IMG/VR virus record: IMGVR_UViG_3300020418_000019 | Span: 1-34,497 of that record | DNA from: a virus | DNA length: 34,497 nucleotides | Direction: 5' to 3' (one strand) | Shown here: piece after piece, positions 20,147-30,544 of the stretch | Position numbering within the stretch: position 1 is the stretch's first letter | How the letters are laid out: each line of letters begins with the position of its first letter | Notes under the pieces: generated by a model | Databases searched by the model: none | The model's input: only the letters and a program-made list of their open reading frames with translations | Told to the model about the DNA's origin: nothing | Made by a program: the position numbers and the translations under genes

Positions 20147-22534
20147 ATGGCTACAGTACCTTTCCAAACAACACCTACAGAACAAATTAGAGTTGGATCT
20201 GCACCTCAATTAAGTGCTACGGAAGTACGTCCAATGGACGATACAGTTACTGATGATATACAAAGATCTAGCAAAGCATTTAATCAATTTGCACAAATAG
20301 CAAAAGGTTTACAAGATGAAAGAGATGACGCACATTCTAAAGAATTACATACTGAATATCAAACAAAAGCATTAGAAATTGAAAATAATTACCTTTCATT
20401 AGAACTTGGTAATGCTGTAAAAGTAGTTGGTTATGAAGACGATGGCACTACACCTATTACTGCATATGATCAAAAAGTAAAAGACCTTAATGAGTTAAAA
20501 GAACAAATAGCAGAAAGAACAGAAAATAAAAACCAATTAGCAATATTTAACGAAAAATCAGCAGCAACAATATTATCTTCAACAAACCGAATGAGTAAAC
20601 ATTCGATAACTGAAGGATCTAAACACGCAAACAACGAAGCTATTGCTGATATAGATAATTCAATTACACAAACTGGATTGTCTGTAGATGATTTTAATAT
20701 GGGTGAAAATAGTGAATATGTAAAAAATTTAGTTGCTCTTGATGTAAAAATAAAAAATTATGCAGAATCTAAAGGCATAACATTTGTTGGAGATTCGCAA
20801 GGTAGTACAGAAGACAGCGAAACATATATAAATATTAGAAATGGATATTTAAACAAAGTACATGATACATCTATAGGAAAATTATTAATTAATAATGAAT
20901 ATCGTAAAGCTGCTGAGTATTTAGAGTTTCATAAAAATAATGGAACTATTGCACAAGGACAAATAAACAAACATATGAAAACAATAAAAACAGGTTTAAA
21001 TAAAGAAAATGGAGAAAATATTGCAAAAAATATAATAGAAGGAAAAAACATTAATTCAAATGACGGTGGTTTTACTAGTTCTGCACAAGTAATAACTTCA
21101 TTAGAAGGTAGCAATAATGCAACTAACAGTAATGGGTTGCCATATGTAGAAGGTAATGGAAAAGAAATTACAATACAAAATTTAGAAAAATTACAAAAAG
21201 AATCTAAATATTATAAAGAAGGTGCAACTGTATCATTACCGCCAGAACATCGCACAACACATTTGTTTTTAACAAAAGAACTAGGAGTAAAAAAAGCAGA
21301 CAATTTATTTACTAAAGCAAATACATTATTAAAAGAAGAAGGTTTTGTTATAGATAAAGAAAAAATGAAAACTGATTCTGTTTATGCAGCAGAAGTAAAT
21401 GCAAAATTAATGGAAAAGGTTGTAGGTTTAGGCAAAGAAGAGTTAGGTAAAAAATATGGCGAAGGTTATGAACTAGATTTATATTCTAAAGATTTAGATA
21501 CTGTTGTATCAAAAATAGATTACACATATAAAGACACACAACAACCATCAATTCGTGTTGGTGAAGATGGTGTATTTAATTTAGAAGATACTCTTGTTTT
21601 TGCTAGAGAAAATATAAAAGATCCAAGCGTGTTGGAATATGTAGAAGCTAATTTAAAAGCTAAACATACCGAACTTACAGAATTTGCAGAAGAAAACTAT
21701 AAAACAGAGATATTAGGCCCTGCTGAAGAATTGGCATATGCAGAACCCGGTGGTTGGAGAAATATAAAACCAGAAATTTGGGAACAACTTAAAGTTGAAG
21801 ACCAAGAAAATTTACAAAAAGGTTTTTCTAAAACAACAGATAGAAATACTATTATTGCTATAGAAACAGGAGAAATAAATATTTTTGATGAAAAAGCAGA
21901 AAATTATCAAAGTTTAGAATCATTAAGGTATTTGATGACAGAAGCTAAATATGAAGAATTAGCGTTAGAAGTTGCAGGTGTAAAATCTGGTAGTAGTAGT
22001 GGCAGTTCTCTTAGTGGCAGCGTATCTGTTGATAAAGAAATGTTTGACAAAAATTTAGCAAATTATAAATTTGAAACTAAGGTAGATTTGTTAAAAAATA
22101 AAGGTAAAGAAGGAGATGATTATTTAGATATAAAAGATGCTTTAAAAAAAGAAATATTTAGATTTGAAAAAGAAAATGGTGTAAAGCCTAATTACGAACA
22201 AAAAGAAGCATTATTGCAAAAAATCTTAGCAGATAAAGTATTTCTTGCAGGTAAAGGTAGATTTAGACCAGTACCAATAGTTGCAGTTGACCTTAAAGAC
22301 CAGAAAAAAGTATATGTCAGAGTAGGAGGTAAACGTATTTTTATGAAAGATATACCAGAAAAACAAGAAGAATTTATTATAGAGTCAATTATAAAAGCAG
22401 GTTTACCTGTGACACAACAAAGAATTGCAGAGTATTGGGTAGAAGCAGGTAAACCTAAAGGTGATACAAAAGTAGATGCTACACAAAGCATAGGTGAAAT
22501 TAAAGGGCCAACATACGGATTGATGGCAGGTTAA
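20147..22534 (+). CDS. Internal virion protein (T7 gp15-like position), 795 aa
   Basis: A 795-residue, strongly helical, Lys/Glu/Asn-rich protein without signal or membrane segments. A short extended N-terminus (MATVPFQTTPTEQIRVGSAP) is followed by a long helical array ('FNQFAQIAKGLQDERDDAHS' near 45-65 is the usual start of these proteins). A Ser/Gly linker lies around residues 616-628 (GSSSGSSLSG), and the last 150 residues form another helical part, ending in a flexible tail. Its length and position between the gp14-like and giant proteins fit the middle ejection protein, which builds the periplasmic tube. No catalytic motif is visible. The start is 2 nt after the previous stop. Confidence 0.75.
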   Translation: MATVPFQTTPTEQIRVGSAPQLSATEVRPMDDTVTDDIQRSSKAFNQFAQIAKGLQDERDDAHSKELHTEYQTKALEIENNYLSLELGNAVKVVGYEDDGTTPITAYDQKVKDLNELKEQIAERTENKNQLAIFNEKSAATILSSTNRMSKHSITEGSKHANNEAIADIDNSITQTGLSVDDFNMGENSEYVKNLVALDVKIKNYAESKGITFVGDSQGSTEDSETYINIRNGYLNKVHDTSIGKLLINNEYRKAAEYLEFHKNNGTIAQGQINKHMKTIKTGLNKENGENIAKNIIEGKNINSNDGGFTSSAQVITSLEGSNNATNSNGLPYVEGNGKEITIQNLEKLQKESKYYKEGATVSLPPEHRTTHLFLTKELGVKKADNLFTKANTLLKEEGFVIDKEKMKTDSVYAAEVNAKLMEKVVGLGKEELGKKYGEGYELDLYSKDLDTVVSKIDYTYKDTQQPSIRVGEDGVFNLEDTLVFARENIKDPSVLEYVEANLKAKHTELTEFAEENYKTEILGPAEELAYAEPGGWRNIKPEIWEQLKVEDQENLQKGFSKTTDRNTIIAIETGEINIFDEKAENYQSLESLRYLMTEAKYEELALEVAGVKSGSSSGSSLSGSVSVDKEMFDKNLANYKFETKVDLLKNKGKEGDDYLDIKDALKKEIFRFEKENGVKPNYEQKEALLQKILADKVFLAGKGRFRPVPIVAVDLKDQKKVYVRVGGKRIFMKDIPEKQEEFIIESIIKAGLPVTQQRIAEYWVEAGKPKGDTKVDATQSIGEIKGPTYGLMAG

Positions 22535-22538
22535 TTAC

Positions 22539-25500
22539 ATGACTAATATTTACGATCAATTTGCAGAAAACGAGAAAGAAGAAAAAGACATATTAGAACT
22601 GGCTCCTAGTCAAAACATTGGTTCTAGTTACGCACCTAGTTACAACCCATATGATGAAATAACTAGACGAAGAGAACAAACTACAAACAATTTAGTAAAA
22701 GCTAATTTGCAAGCTGTAATGAAAAAAGACCCTGAGATGGTAGGAGAAGGATTAAGACTTGCAGAAGAAATAGGTCTAGATAAAAGTTTTGCTTTAGATA
22801 GCGATGAAGCAATAAAATTAATGCGAGAAAAAAATAAAGCAGATCGTTTGCAAAGTTTAGAACTTGCAAAATATAGTCCTATATTACATAGAAAATTAAC
22901 TGACCCTACGTTTGCAGCTATTGCTTATGACAACATAAAAGATTTACAAGGGCTAGAAAAATTATTTGATGATTTTAAAAGTATTCCAGAAAATGTAGCC
23001 CAAGGTTGGGAAAAAGGAAGGTTAAATGTACGAAGAGGAAAAATAGGTACGATGAAATTATATGGCAATACAGATGAAAATTTAGATTTTGAATTAGCAG
23101 ATATTAATAAAAGATTAGAAGAAATAGAAAAAGATGGTACTGGAATATTTGAAGAAGGATTTTCTATAATTGGACAATATTCAAAAACATTACCAGACGC
23201 ATTAGAAATAGGTTTATACACAGGTGCTGCTAGTGGTGTGGCAGGTGCTGTTACAGGGCCGGGTTCTATATTCACAGCTAAAGGTGGTTTTATTGTTGGA
23301 TTTTTAGGATCAATGGCATTTGATAGTTATGCCATAGAAGGCGGTTCAATGTATCTTGATTTATTAGAAGAAGGCTTAGATAGTCAAACTTCTAAAAATA
23401 TTGCTACAGGTGTTGGTTTAGTAAATGCAGGTTTTGAATTTGTAGGTTTGGGTGCAGTTACACAACCTATAAGAAAAGCATTAATTAAAGAAACAACGAA
23501 ACAATTAACAAAAAAATTAGCAAAACCTACTGTTAAAACTACATTAACTAATTTTGCTAAAAATTATTTTTTAAATAATATGTTGGCAGAATCATTAACT
23601 GAAGTAGCACAAGAAGGCACAAATATTTTAGGCCGTGATTTAGCAGTAGCATTAAGCGATACAGATTTAGAATTAAAAATTGCAACTGAAAGTGGTCGGG
23701 CAGAAATAGCAGATAGATTAACAACTACTTTTATAAGAAGTATGCAAGGTATGGCTTTAGTTGGTTTAGCAGGTAGTGGCCCTGTGTTTATTGGCGATAT
23801 ACAAAAAGTACGAAAGGCAAAAGAAAATGAAGTATTTTTAAACGAATTATCAACTAATTCTTCAGCAAGTGTTTTAAAAAAAAGAAGTGCTACAGAATAT
23901 CAAAATTTAACACAAGAGTTAGGCAACGATAAAGGTAAGCCAAATGCTTATGTAGATGCACAAACTGTTGTTGAAGTAATGAAACAACAAGGTATTACTA
24001 TGCAAGACATAGAACAAGTGTCACCTAATATTGCAAATCAAATAAAAGAATTAAATAAATCAGGTGCATTAGTTGGACAAGATATTGTTATACCTACAGG
24101 TGAATACGCAGCAAAACTTGCAAATACAGAATTTGATGGATTTTTAAAACAACACATACGTTGGGATAAAGATGATTTTAGTAAAGCAGAAAGCACATAT
24201 TTTGAAGCTAATCGTCAAAAACTATACGAAGAAGCAAGACAAATAACAGAAAAACAAGAAAACAAAACTAATAAATTTACAGAAAGTGTTGGCAAAATAA
24301 AAACTAATTTTGAAAAAATGTTATTAGATACTGGTAAATTTAGAAATAAAGACGCAATTAACGCAGCCACTTTTTATCAAAGTTATGTAATAACACAATC
24401 TAATAGGTTAGGAATAACACCTGATGAATTTGTACAAAAATATCCATATCAAGTAGTAGGGCCAGAACAAACACAAGTTCTTGCACAGCAAAATATAAAT
24501 GATGTAAATAAAGAAATAAATAATTTTAAACAACAATTAAAAAATTTAGGCACGCAACCACCATTGCCACCAGAAAATGCAAGGTTTGATGAGTCAGGTA
24601 ATTCTACGGCTGCATATCAAAATTATTTAGATTGGGAAACAAAAAATAATGAACTTAATAATCAGATTGAAGATTTAGAAAATGAACGTGAAATATTTAC
24701 ACAAAGAACAATACAAAGTAAAGGTAAACCAATACCTGTTGAAATATTAGAACTTGGCAAATTAGAAAATAGTTTTGAATTTGCAGGTAAAACTCAATAT
24801 GCAACTAATCGTGACTTTAAAATAGCTATACAAGAACGTATAAATAATGCTGCTAAACAAGCAAAAGTTAATTTATCTGATTTTTCTGTTGAGACAGAAA
24901 AACATCTTGTACAAAATTTACTTGCAGATGCAGAGTTTGCATTAAAAACTAATCCAAATGCAGTTGGTTGGTATAACGAAAAAGTAACAAAAGCATTAGC
25001 CGTATTGTCTCAAGTGCATCCAGAAATAGCTACAGATGCACAAGCAAGATTTGCTTTTATTTGGGCATTAGCTAATACATCTAATGGTTTAAAAGTAGAT
25101 AAAAATTTTGAATTAGCAGAACAAGCATATGCATATTACGCACAAAATAATGCAATGCCAGTTGATATAGGCATAGGTGATGCAAGTGCTGCAATTAATA
25201 ACAACATGAAATTGTTTAATAGATTAATGGAAGAAAAAGGGTTTGAAGAATTTGAACAATTTATGAAAACTATGCACACCGTAAAAGAGGTAGAAGCTTT
25301 TACTGGTAGTACTGTGTCAGGAGAAAACAAAACCGAAATGGTTTATGGTGCTGCGGTAATGGGGCCAAAAATTGGTAATGGATTTTTTGCTAATTTATAT
25401 GGTCAATTTGAACAATTAACTATGGATAGATGGTTAATGCGTACATGGGGTCGAATGACAGGCACATTAATAATTGACTATAAAAAACAAGCAAAGACAA

Positions 25501-28500
25501 AACGTGAACAATTAAAACAATTAATAAAAGGTTTAAGTTTAAAAGATAAAAAAGCTTTTGAAAAAATAATTGGTATAAAAATAAAACTTAGCAATTTAGA
25601 TGAAGTAGCTGTAGCAATACAAAAAGCAAGTATGAAACCTGCTAATAGAAAAGCAATGGCACAAATTGCAACTATTGAAAATACAGCTAACGCAGACCTT
25701 ATAACATCTATTTTAGGTACACCTAAGAAAAACATAGAAAGAATAGGTATAGGAGATGAATTGCGTAAAGGCGGTAATGGTTTGGCTAAATTTATTGACG
25801 GACAAAAAGAAGCACCTACTGGGCCAGTAGAAAGAAGACAAATTAGAAAAGTTTTTAATCAAGCGTTGAACCTATTGCAACAAAACAAAAAATCGCTTAC
25901 AATGGCAGATCTACAGGCGTTAGTTTGGTATCCAGAAAAACGTTTGTATGACACTGCTAAACTAAGTCAAGCAGAGCAAACTACAGGTTATCAAGATAAT
26001 GAAGCACCTGATTACGCCAATGCTGCTGTTAATTTGGCACAGCAACTTGGTGTGTCAGATGTTGACATCCAAACTACATTACAGGAGGTAGACCTTGAAC
26101 TCGAACGTCAGGCCACTATCGGCACAAGAGGAAGTGAATCTGGAGAAGGAACAGGAGGAGTTATACAACGAGATAATATTGAAACAGACGAAGCAACAGG
26201 ACTCCCTCTCAACGAAGACGGAACAGTTACCGTCTACCACCACACCAACAAACAAGCAGCAGACAGCATCAGAAAGTCCGGTAAACTTAAAAGTTCTGGA
26301 GAACCTGATGTCTACGTTACCACCAGAAATGTCCCAGATACTGGCTATGGTGATACCTCAGTTGGACTCAGAGTCGACCCTACTAGACTTAGTCTCGATG
26401 ATGAATTCCCAAATGGACGAAGAGATTTCAGACTTTCAGTTGGAAAGCCTAGAGGATCTATTCAAGTAGATGTAATAGATCTTGCAGAACAAAGCAAAAT
26501 ATTTTCTCAACAACAAGTACCTAGTGGTTTTGATGATGCAAGAGGTGGTTTTGACCCTAAAACATTAACTGCATTTTTAAATAAAGAAGCAGATATATCT
26601 ACGTTTTTCCATGAGACAGCACATTTTATGTTAACTGTTATGGAAGATTTAGTGTTAACAGGGCAAGCAACACCAGACATACAAAATGATTTTAATGCGT
26701 TATTAGATTTCTGGGGTGTAGAAAATCTAGATGCATGGAGCAAATTGTCATTAAAAGAAAAAAGAAAATATCATGAAACATTTGCATATAATTACGAAAT
26801 TTATTTAACAGAAAAAAAAGCAGCACCTAGTGTTGGATTACAAGAAATATTTATTAAGTTTGGAGATTATGTACGCAAGGTTTATAGATTTATTGTTAGC
26901 GAATTAAATGAAACATATAAAAAAGAAAATGGTGTAGATTTGCCTGTTTTAACTGATGAAGTTAGGGCTGTAATGGATCGCATGATAGCTAGTGAGGACG
27001 CAATACTGCAATCGCAACAAATATACGCAATGAAACCTATGTTTGAAACACAGGAACAAAGTGGTATGGATGATGCTACATGGAACGAATATACAAAAGC
27101 TATACAAGAAACACAGGATGCTGCTATAGATTCATTAACTAAAGCAAGTATGGGTCAACTTAAATGGCTTAGTAGAAAAGGTAAATTAATAGAAAGATTA
27201 CAAAACAGAGAAACAAGAGAAACTCGTAAAAGAGTTATGGCAGAAGAAACTGTTAAGGTAGAAAACGAACCATTGTATAAATTACAAAAGTTTTTAAAAA
27301 CTGGCGAATGGAATAATAAAAAAAATGACCAATTTAAAACAGCAGAAACTAGCAAAATAGATATTGATAGTTTAAAAAACCTTATGCCGTTTTATGACAT
27401 GGCATCAGAAATAAAAAAATTAGGTACAGGTAAAAACGGAATGGTTGGTAAGAACGGTATACCAGTACAAATGGTTGCAGAAATGTTTGGTTTTGATACT
27501 GCAATAGATATGGTTAATGGTTTAGTAGATTTAGAACCAATTAAAACTGTCGTAACTGAACGTACAGAACAACGTATGTTAGACGAGTTTAGTAATTTAA
27601 CAGACCCAGAACAACGTGAATTACAAATACAAGAAGCATTACATAACGAAGCAAGGGCTAGATTTTTAGCTATTGAATTTAAATTTTTAACAAAGACTAT
27701 GCAACCAGTACGTTTTCAAGTAGCTGCTGCTAGACAAGTTGCAAAAGATATATTAGCTGACAAAAAAGTTGGTGACATTAGACCAACAGAATACGCTCGT
27801 GCAAGTAAAAGAGCAGTTAAAGATGCAGAAAAAGCTATGCGAGAAGGTGATAATTTAAAAGTTATACAAGCAAAAAAAGCAGAGTTATTGCATAACCAAC
27901 TTGCTCGTGAAGCTGCAATAATACAAAAACAATTTATAAAAGCAGAAAAAGATTTTAAAAAGTTTTTTGAAAAATCTGATAAAAAAATTGGCGAATTAAA
28001 AAATAGAAATATTGACTATATAAATGTTGGGCAAGAAATTTTATCTAGTTTTGGTATTGGTAAACCATTAGAACCGGGAGTAACGTATGTTGACAAATTA
28101 AAAGCATACAATGAAGATTTATTTAATCAATTAGATCCAATAATAACTGAACTTAAATTATTACCCGGTAGAGAAGTAAGTGATCTTACATTGCGTGATT
28201 TTGATACTTTATATGAATCAATACAATCTTTGTGGTATCAATCAAGGCGTGATCAACAAATGAAAATTGGCAATCAATTAATAGAAAGACAAGCAATAGT
28301 TGACGAATTAGTTGGACGTTTAAGCAATATGACAAGTAGATCTTCAATTAATGTAGGTAAAACTAAAGAACCTAGTTTTTTTGAAAAACAAGTTTTAAAA
28401 TTAGAAGGTTTAAAATCAGCATTAAGACGAGTTGAACATTGGGCCGATGGTTTTGATGGAGATGCAGTAAATGCAAGAATAATAAGAGGTGGTGGTGTGT

Positions 28501-30542
28501 TAGGTGGCGGTGTGTTTACCACAAAAGACGGTGATGTAGCAGGGCCATTTACTCAATTTATATGGAGAACATTAAAAGATCCGTTAGTGCAATGGAGATC
28601 TGAAAGACCAAAATATGTAGGTCGTTATTTGGAAATGTTAAAACAATTAGATTTTGGTAACGACAAAATTAATGCTTACGAATTTGATGACCCTTATATA
28701 TTTGGTGATAGAAGAGGTAAAGGTAAAGTTGAATTACTTGGAGCTATGCTGCACACAGGTAATAAAAGTAATTTAACTAAATTATTAGTTGGCAGAGGTT
28801 GGGGTAATTTAAAAGAAGACGGTACGTTAGACACAACTAAATGGGATGCTTTTGTTAATCGCATGATTGATGAAGGTTATCTTACTAAAAAAGATTTTGA
28901 TTTTTTACAAGATGTTTGGGATTTAAACGAAGAGTTGTTACCACTTACTCAACAAGCACATAGGGATGTATTTGGATATTATTTTAAAGAAATAGGTGCA
29001 ACTCCTACTATTAATAAGTTTGGTACATATAGAGGTGGATATGTACCTGCTAAACCAGATGCGATTTTAAATAAAGATTTAAATTTAAAACAAACATTAG
29101 ATGGTGTATTAGAAGAAATGAGATACTCTGTACCTGCTGTGCCTAGAGGTTTTACTAAGGCAAGAACAGAAGTAAATAGAGCGTTATCTATTAGTTTATT
29201 TGATAATGCAAAACATTTAGATGATGCATTACGTTTTGCATATGTACAACCTGCCGTAACTGATTTATTTAAATTATTTAAAAATAAAGAATTTGCTAGT
29301 GAAATGAATCGTGTTGATGCTAATGCTATTAATGATATGCTTATGCCTTGGTTAGAAAACGCTGCAACACAACGTACAGCTATAAGAACTGGTTCATTTT
29401 TAGATAATTTTTTTACTGCAATTACAAGAAGCACAGGTTTAAATTATATGTTTTTAAGTTTAAAAAACGCAGCACAACAACTTACAGGTGTTTTACCTGC
29501 ACGATTAAAAGTAGAACATAAATACATGAGAGATGCATTTAAAAGATACACAAGAGAACCGCAAAAAGTTATTGAAGAAATATCAGCTATGTCAGCTTTT
29601 ATGAAAGATCGCCAAACAAACCAGATGTTTGACATACAAGATACTATGAACCAATTAATTTTAGATCCTAATAAATATGAAAAAATACAAAACTGGTCAG
29701 CTAAACACGGATATTTTTTACAACAAGCATTTCAAAATTATGTTGATAGTTTAGTTTGGATTGCTACATATAATCAAACTTCTGCAAACGCTCCAATAAA
29801 TATGTCAGAAGCACAAGTGCAACAAGAAGCAATACAGCAAGCAGATGCCAATGTACGTTTAACACAAGATAGTTTATTACCAGAAGACGTAGCTGCATAT
29901 CAAATAAATCAACCTTTTGTAAAAATGATTATGCAATTTACTAGTTATTTCAATACACAAGCAAACTTAAACGCTACACAATACAAAAAAATAGTTAAGG
30001 AATTAGGATTTAATTCTAAACAATTTAGTGGTCAAATATTTTTTGCAACTATGTTTGGTACGTTTTTACCTGCAATAGTTTCAGAAGGCATACAAGAAAT
30101 GGCAGCAGGTGGTTTAGTAGATGAAGATGAAGATGGTTATTTAGATGAAATTTTTGATTTTATTTTCTTTTCTACTGGTCGATATGGAAGTGCATATATA
30201 CCTTTAGGCAGTACAGTTTTAATGATGCCATTTAATTTATTTGATGACAAGCCATACAATGATCGTATTACATTAAGTCCATCAATATCATTAATAAATT
30301 CTACTTTGCAAGGTACAAGCAGATTTATTGTTAATGTTATAGATCCTGATAAAGATGTAAAAGGAAATGATGTAAGAAGTGTTTTAACATTAATGTCGTT
30401 ATTTACTAAAATTCCTACATATTTTGCAGCTAAACCTATTGGTAATTTAGTCGACCTTAAAGACGGCAGATGGGTTCCTAGAGGGCCAATTGATTTAATA
30501 AGAGGTTTAGTAACTGGCCAAAAAGGCCAAGGCAGAAATTAA
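22539..30542 (+). CDS. Giant internal virion / polyvalent protein with ADP-ribosyltransferase-like and zincin-like domains, 2667 aa
   Basis: A 2667-residue protein in the position of the largest ejection protein (T7 gp16-like), twice the T7 length. About 225-285 is Gly-rich and hydrophobic ('GAASGVAGAVTGPG', 'GGFIVGFLGSMAFDSY'). About 640-760 is coiled coil. Near 1128 is a 'LVWYPEKRLYD' motif known from phage polyvalent proteins. About 1213-1312 resembles an ADP-ribosyltransferase: 'VTVYHHT', 'PDVYVTT', 'TGYGD' and 'LDDEFPNGRRDF' give His, Tyr and acidic candidates for the H-Y-E triad. H1358-E-T-A-H1362, with 'HETFAYNYEIYL' downstream as third-ligand region, is a zincin metallopeptidase signature. 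The last 700 residues are the conserved ejection-protein body with hydrophobic segments and a DEDEDGYLD Ca-type loop. It is probably injected, so these domains would act in the host before phage transcription. A second ORF (26095-26469) overlaps the transferase segment. Confidence 0.88.
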   Translation: MTNIYDQFAENEKEEKDILELAPSQNIGSSYAPSYNPYDEITRRREQTTNNLVKANLQAVMKKDPEMVGEGLRLAEEIGLDKSFALDSDEAIKLMREKNKADRLQSLELAKYSPILHRKLTDPTFAAIAYDNIKDLQGLEKLFDDFKSIPENVAQGWEKGRLNVRRGKIGTMKLYGNTDENLDFELADINKRLEEIEKDGTGIFEEGFSIIGQYSKTLPDALEIGLYTGAASGVAGAVTGPGSIFTAKGGFIVGFLGSMAFDSYAIEGGSMYLDLLEEGLDSQTSKNIATGVGLVNAGFEFVGLGAVTQPIRKALIKETTKQLTKKLAKPTVKTTLTNFAKNYFLNNMLAESLTEVAQEGTNILGRDLAVALSDTDLELKIATESGRAEIADRLTTTFIRSMQGMALVGLAGSGPVFIGDIQKVRKAKENEVFLNELSTNSSASVLKKRSATEYQNLTQELGNDKGKPNAYVDAQTVVEVMKQQGITMQDIEQVSPNIANQIKELNKSGALVGQDIVIPTGEYAAKLANTEFDGFLKQHIRWDKDDFSKAESTYFEANRQKLYEEARQITEKQENKTNKFTESVGKIKTNFEKMLLDTGKFRNKDAINAATFYQSYVITQSNRLGITPDEFVQKYPYQVVGPEQTQVLAQQNINDVNKEINNFKQQLKNLGTQPPLPPENARFDESGNSTAAYQNYLDWETKNNELNNQIEDLENEREIFTQRTIQSKGKPIPVEILELGKLENSFEFAGKTQYATNRDFKIAIQERINNAAKQAKVNLSDFSVETEKHLVQNLLADAEFALKTNPNAVGWYNEKVTKALAVLSQVHPEIATDAQARFAFIWALANTSNGLKVDKNFELAEQAYAYYAQNNAMPVDIGIGDASAAINNNMKLFNRLMEEKGFEEFEQFMKTMHTVKEVEAFTGSTVSGENKTEMVYGAAVMGPKIGNGFFANLYGQFEQLTMDRWLMRTWGRMTGTLIIDYKKQAKTKREQLKQLIKGLSLKDKKAFEKIIGIKIKLSNLDEVAVAIQKASMKPANRKAMAQIATIENTANADLITSILGTPKKNIERIGIGDELRKGGNGLAKFIDGQKEAPTGPVERRQIRKVFNQALNLLQQNKKSLTMADLQALVWYPEKRLYDTAKLSQAEQTTGYQDNEAPDYANAAVNLAQQLGVSDVDIQTTLQEVDLELERQATIGTRGSESGEGTGGVIQRDNIETDEATGLPLNEDGTVTVYHHTNKQAADSIRKSGKLKSSGEPDVYVTTRNVPDTGYGDTSVGLRVDPTRLSLDDEFPNGRRDFRLSVGKPRGSIQVDVIDLAEQSKIFSQQQVPSGFDDARGGFDPKTLTAFLNKEADISTFFHETAHFMLTVMEDLVLTGQATPDIQNDFNALLDFWGVENLDAWSKLSLKEKRKYHETFAYNYEIYLTEKKAAPSVGLQEIFIKFGDYVRKVYRFIVSELNETYKKENGVDLPVLTDEVRAVMDRMIASEDAILQSQQIYAMKPMFETQEQSGMDDATWNEYTKAIQETQDAAIDSLTKASMGQLKWLSRKGKLIERLQNRETRETRKRVMAEETVKVENEPLYKLQKFLKTGEWNNKKNDQFKTAETSKIDIDSLKNLMPFYDMASEIKKLGTGKNGMVGKNGIPVQMVAEMFGFDTAIDMVNGLVDLEPIKTVVTERTEQRMLDEFSNLTDPEQRELQIQEALHNEARARFLAIEFKFLTKTMQPVRFQVAAARQVAKDILADKKVGDIRPTEYARASKRAVKDAEKAMREGDNLKVIQAKKAELLHNQLAREAAIIQKQFIKAEKDFKKFFEKSDKKIGELKNRNIDYINVGQEILSSFGIGKPLEPGVTYVDKLKAYNEDLFNQLDPIITELKLLPGREVSDLTLRDFDTLYESIQSLWYQSRRDQQMKIGNQLIERQAIVDELVGRLSNMTSRSSINVGKTKEPSFFEKQVLKLEGLKSALRRVEHWADGFDGDAVNARIIRGGGVLGGGVFTTKDGDVAGPFTQFIWRTLKDPLVQWRSERPKYVGRYLEMLKQLDFGNDKINAYEFDDPYIFGDRRGKGKVELLGAMLHTGNKSNLTKLLVGRGWGNLKEDGTLDTTKWDAFVNRMIDEGYLTKKDFDFLQDVWDLNEELLPLTQQAHRDVFGYYFKEIGATPTINKFGTYRGGYVPAKPDAILNKDLNLKQTLDGVLEEMRYSVPAVPRGFTKARTEVNRALSISLFDNAKHLDDALRFAYVQPAVTDLFKLFKNKEFASEMNRVDANAINDMLMPWLENAATQRTAIRTGSFLDNFFTAITRSTGLNYMFLSLKNAAQQLTGVLPARLKVEHKYMRDAFKRYTREPQKVIEEISAMSAFMKDRQTNQMFDIQDTMNQLILDPNKYEKIQNWSAKHGYFLQQAFQNYVDSLVWIATYNQTSANAPINMSEAQVQQEAIQQADANVRLTQDSLLPEDVAAYQINQPFVKMIMQFTSYFNTQANLNATQYKKIVKELGFNSKQFSGQIFFATMFGTFLPAIVSEGIQEMAAGGLVDEDEDGYLDEIFDFIFFSTGRYGSAYIPLGSTVLMMPFNLFDDKPYNDRITLSPSISLINSTLQGTSRFIVNVIDPDKDVKGNDVRSVLTLMSLFTKIPTYFAAKPIGNLVDLKDGRWVPRGPIDLIRGLVTGQKGQGRN
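26095..26469 (+). CDS. Putative nested overlapping gene, 124 aa, inside the giant virion gene (+1 frame)
   Basis: A 124-codon frame from TTG 26095 to TAG 26467-26469, +1 to the giant ORF. A perfect AGGAGG (26083-26088) lies 6 nt before the TTG, as good a ribosome-binding site as any in the window. The product starts M(TTG)NSNVRPLSAQEEVNLEKE. It has a Glu-rich helix (VNLEKEQEELYNEIILKQ), a Thr/Gln/Ser-rich linker (about 36-62) and an acidic helical C-terminal half (VLENLMSTLPPEMSQILAMV ... FQLESLEDLFK), a protein-like composition unlike the Cys/Ser- or Gln-rich shadows elsewhere. Over about 26090-26465 the giant frame switches to C-ending codons (GTC TAC CAC CAC ACC AAC), unlike the AT-ending codons on both sides, as expected if two frames are constrained. 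No homologue is recognised. Alternatives are a chance ORF in an imported DNA segment, or a translated internal initiation with no function. Confidence 0.6.
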   Translation: MNSNVRPLSAQEEVNLEKEQEELYNEIILKQTKQQDSLSTKTEQLPSTTTPTNKQQTASESPVNLKVLENLMSTLPPEMSQILAMVIPQLDSESTLLDLVSMMNSQMDEEISDFQLESLEDLFK

Positions 30543-30544
30543 AG

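Noticed and set aside
26083-26470. Programmed +1 frameshift from the giant frame into the nested ORF
   Set aside because: The AGGAGG is spaced ideally for initiation at TTG and I see no slippery heptamer or downstream pseudoknot-like stem; internal initiation is simpler, though a shift is not excluded.
28979-29434. 151-codon minus-strand ORF opposite the giant gene
   Set aside because: Leu/Ser/Asn-rich shadow of the AT-rich host frame; no start signal and no change in host-frame codon use, in contrast to 26095-26469.
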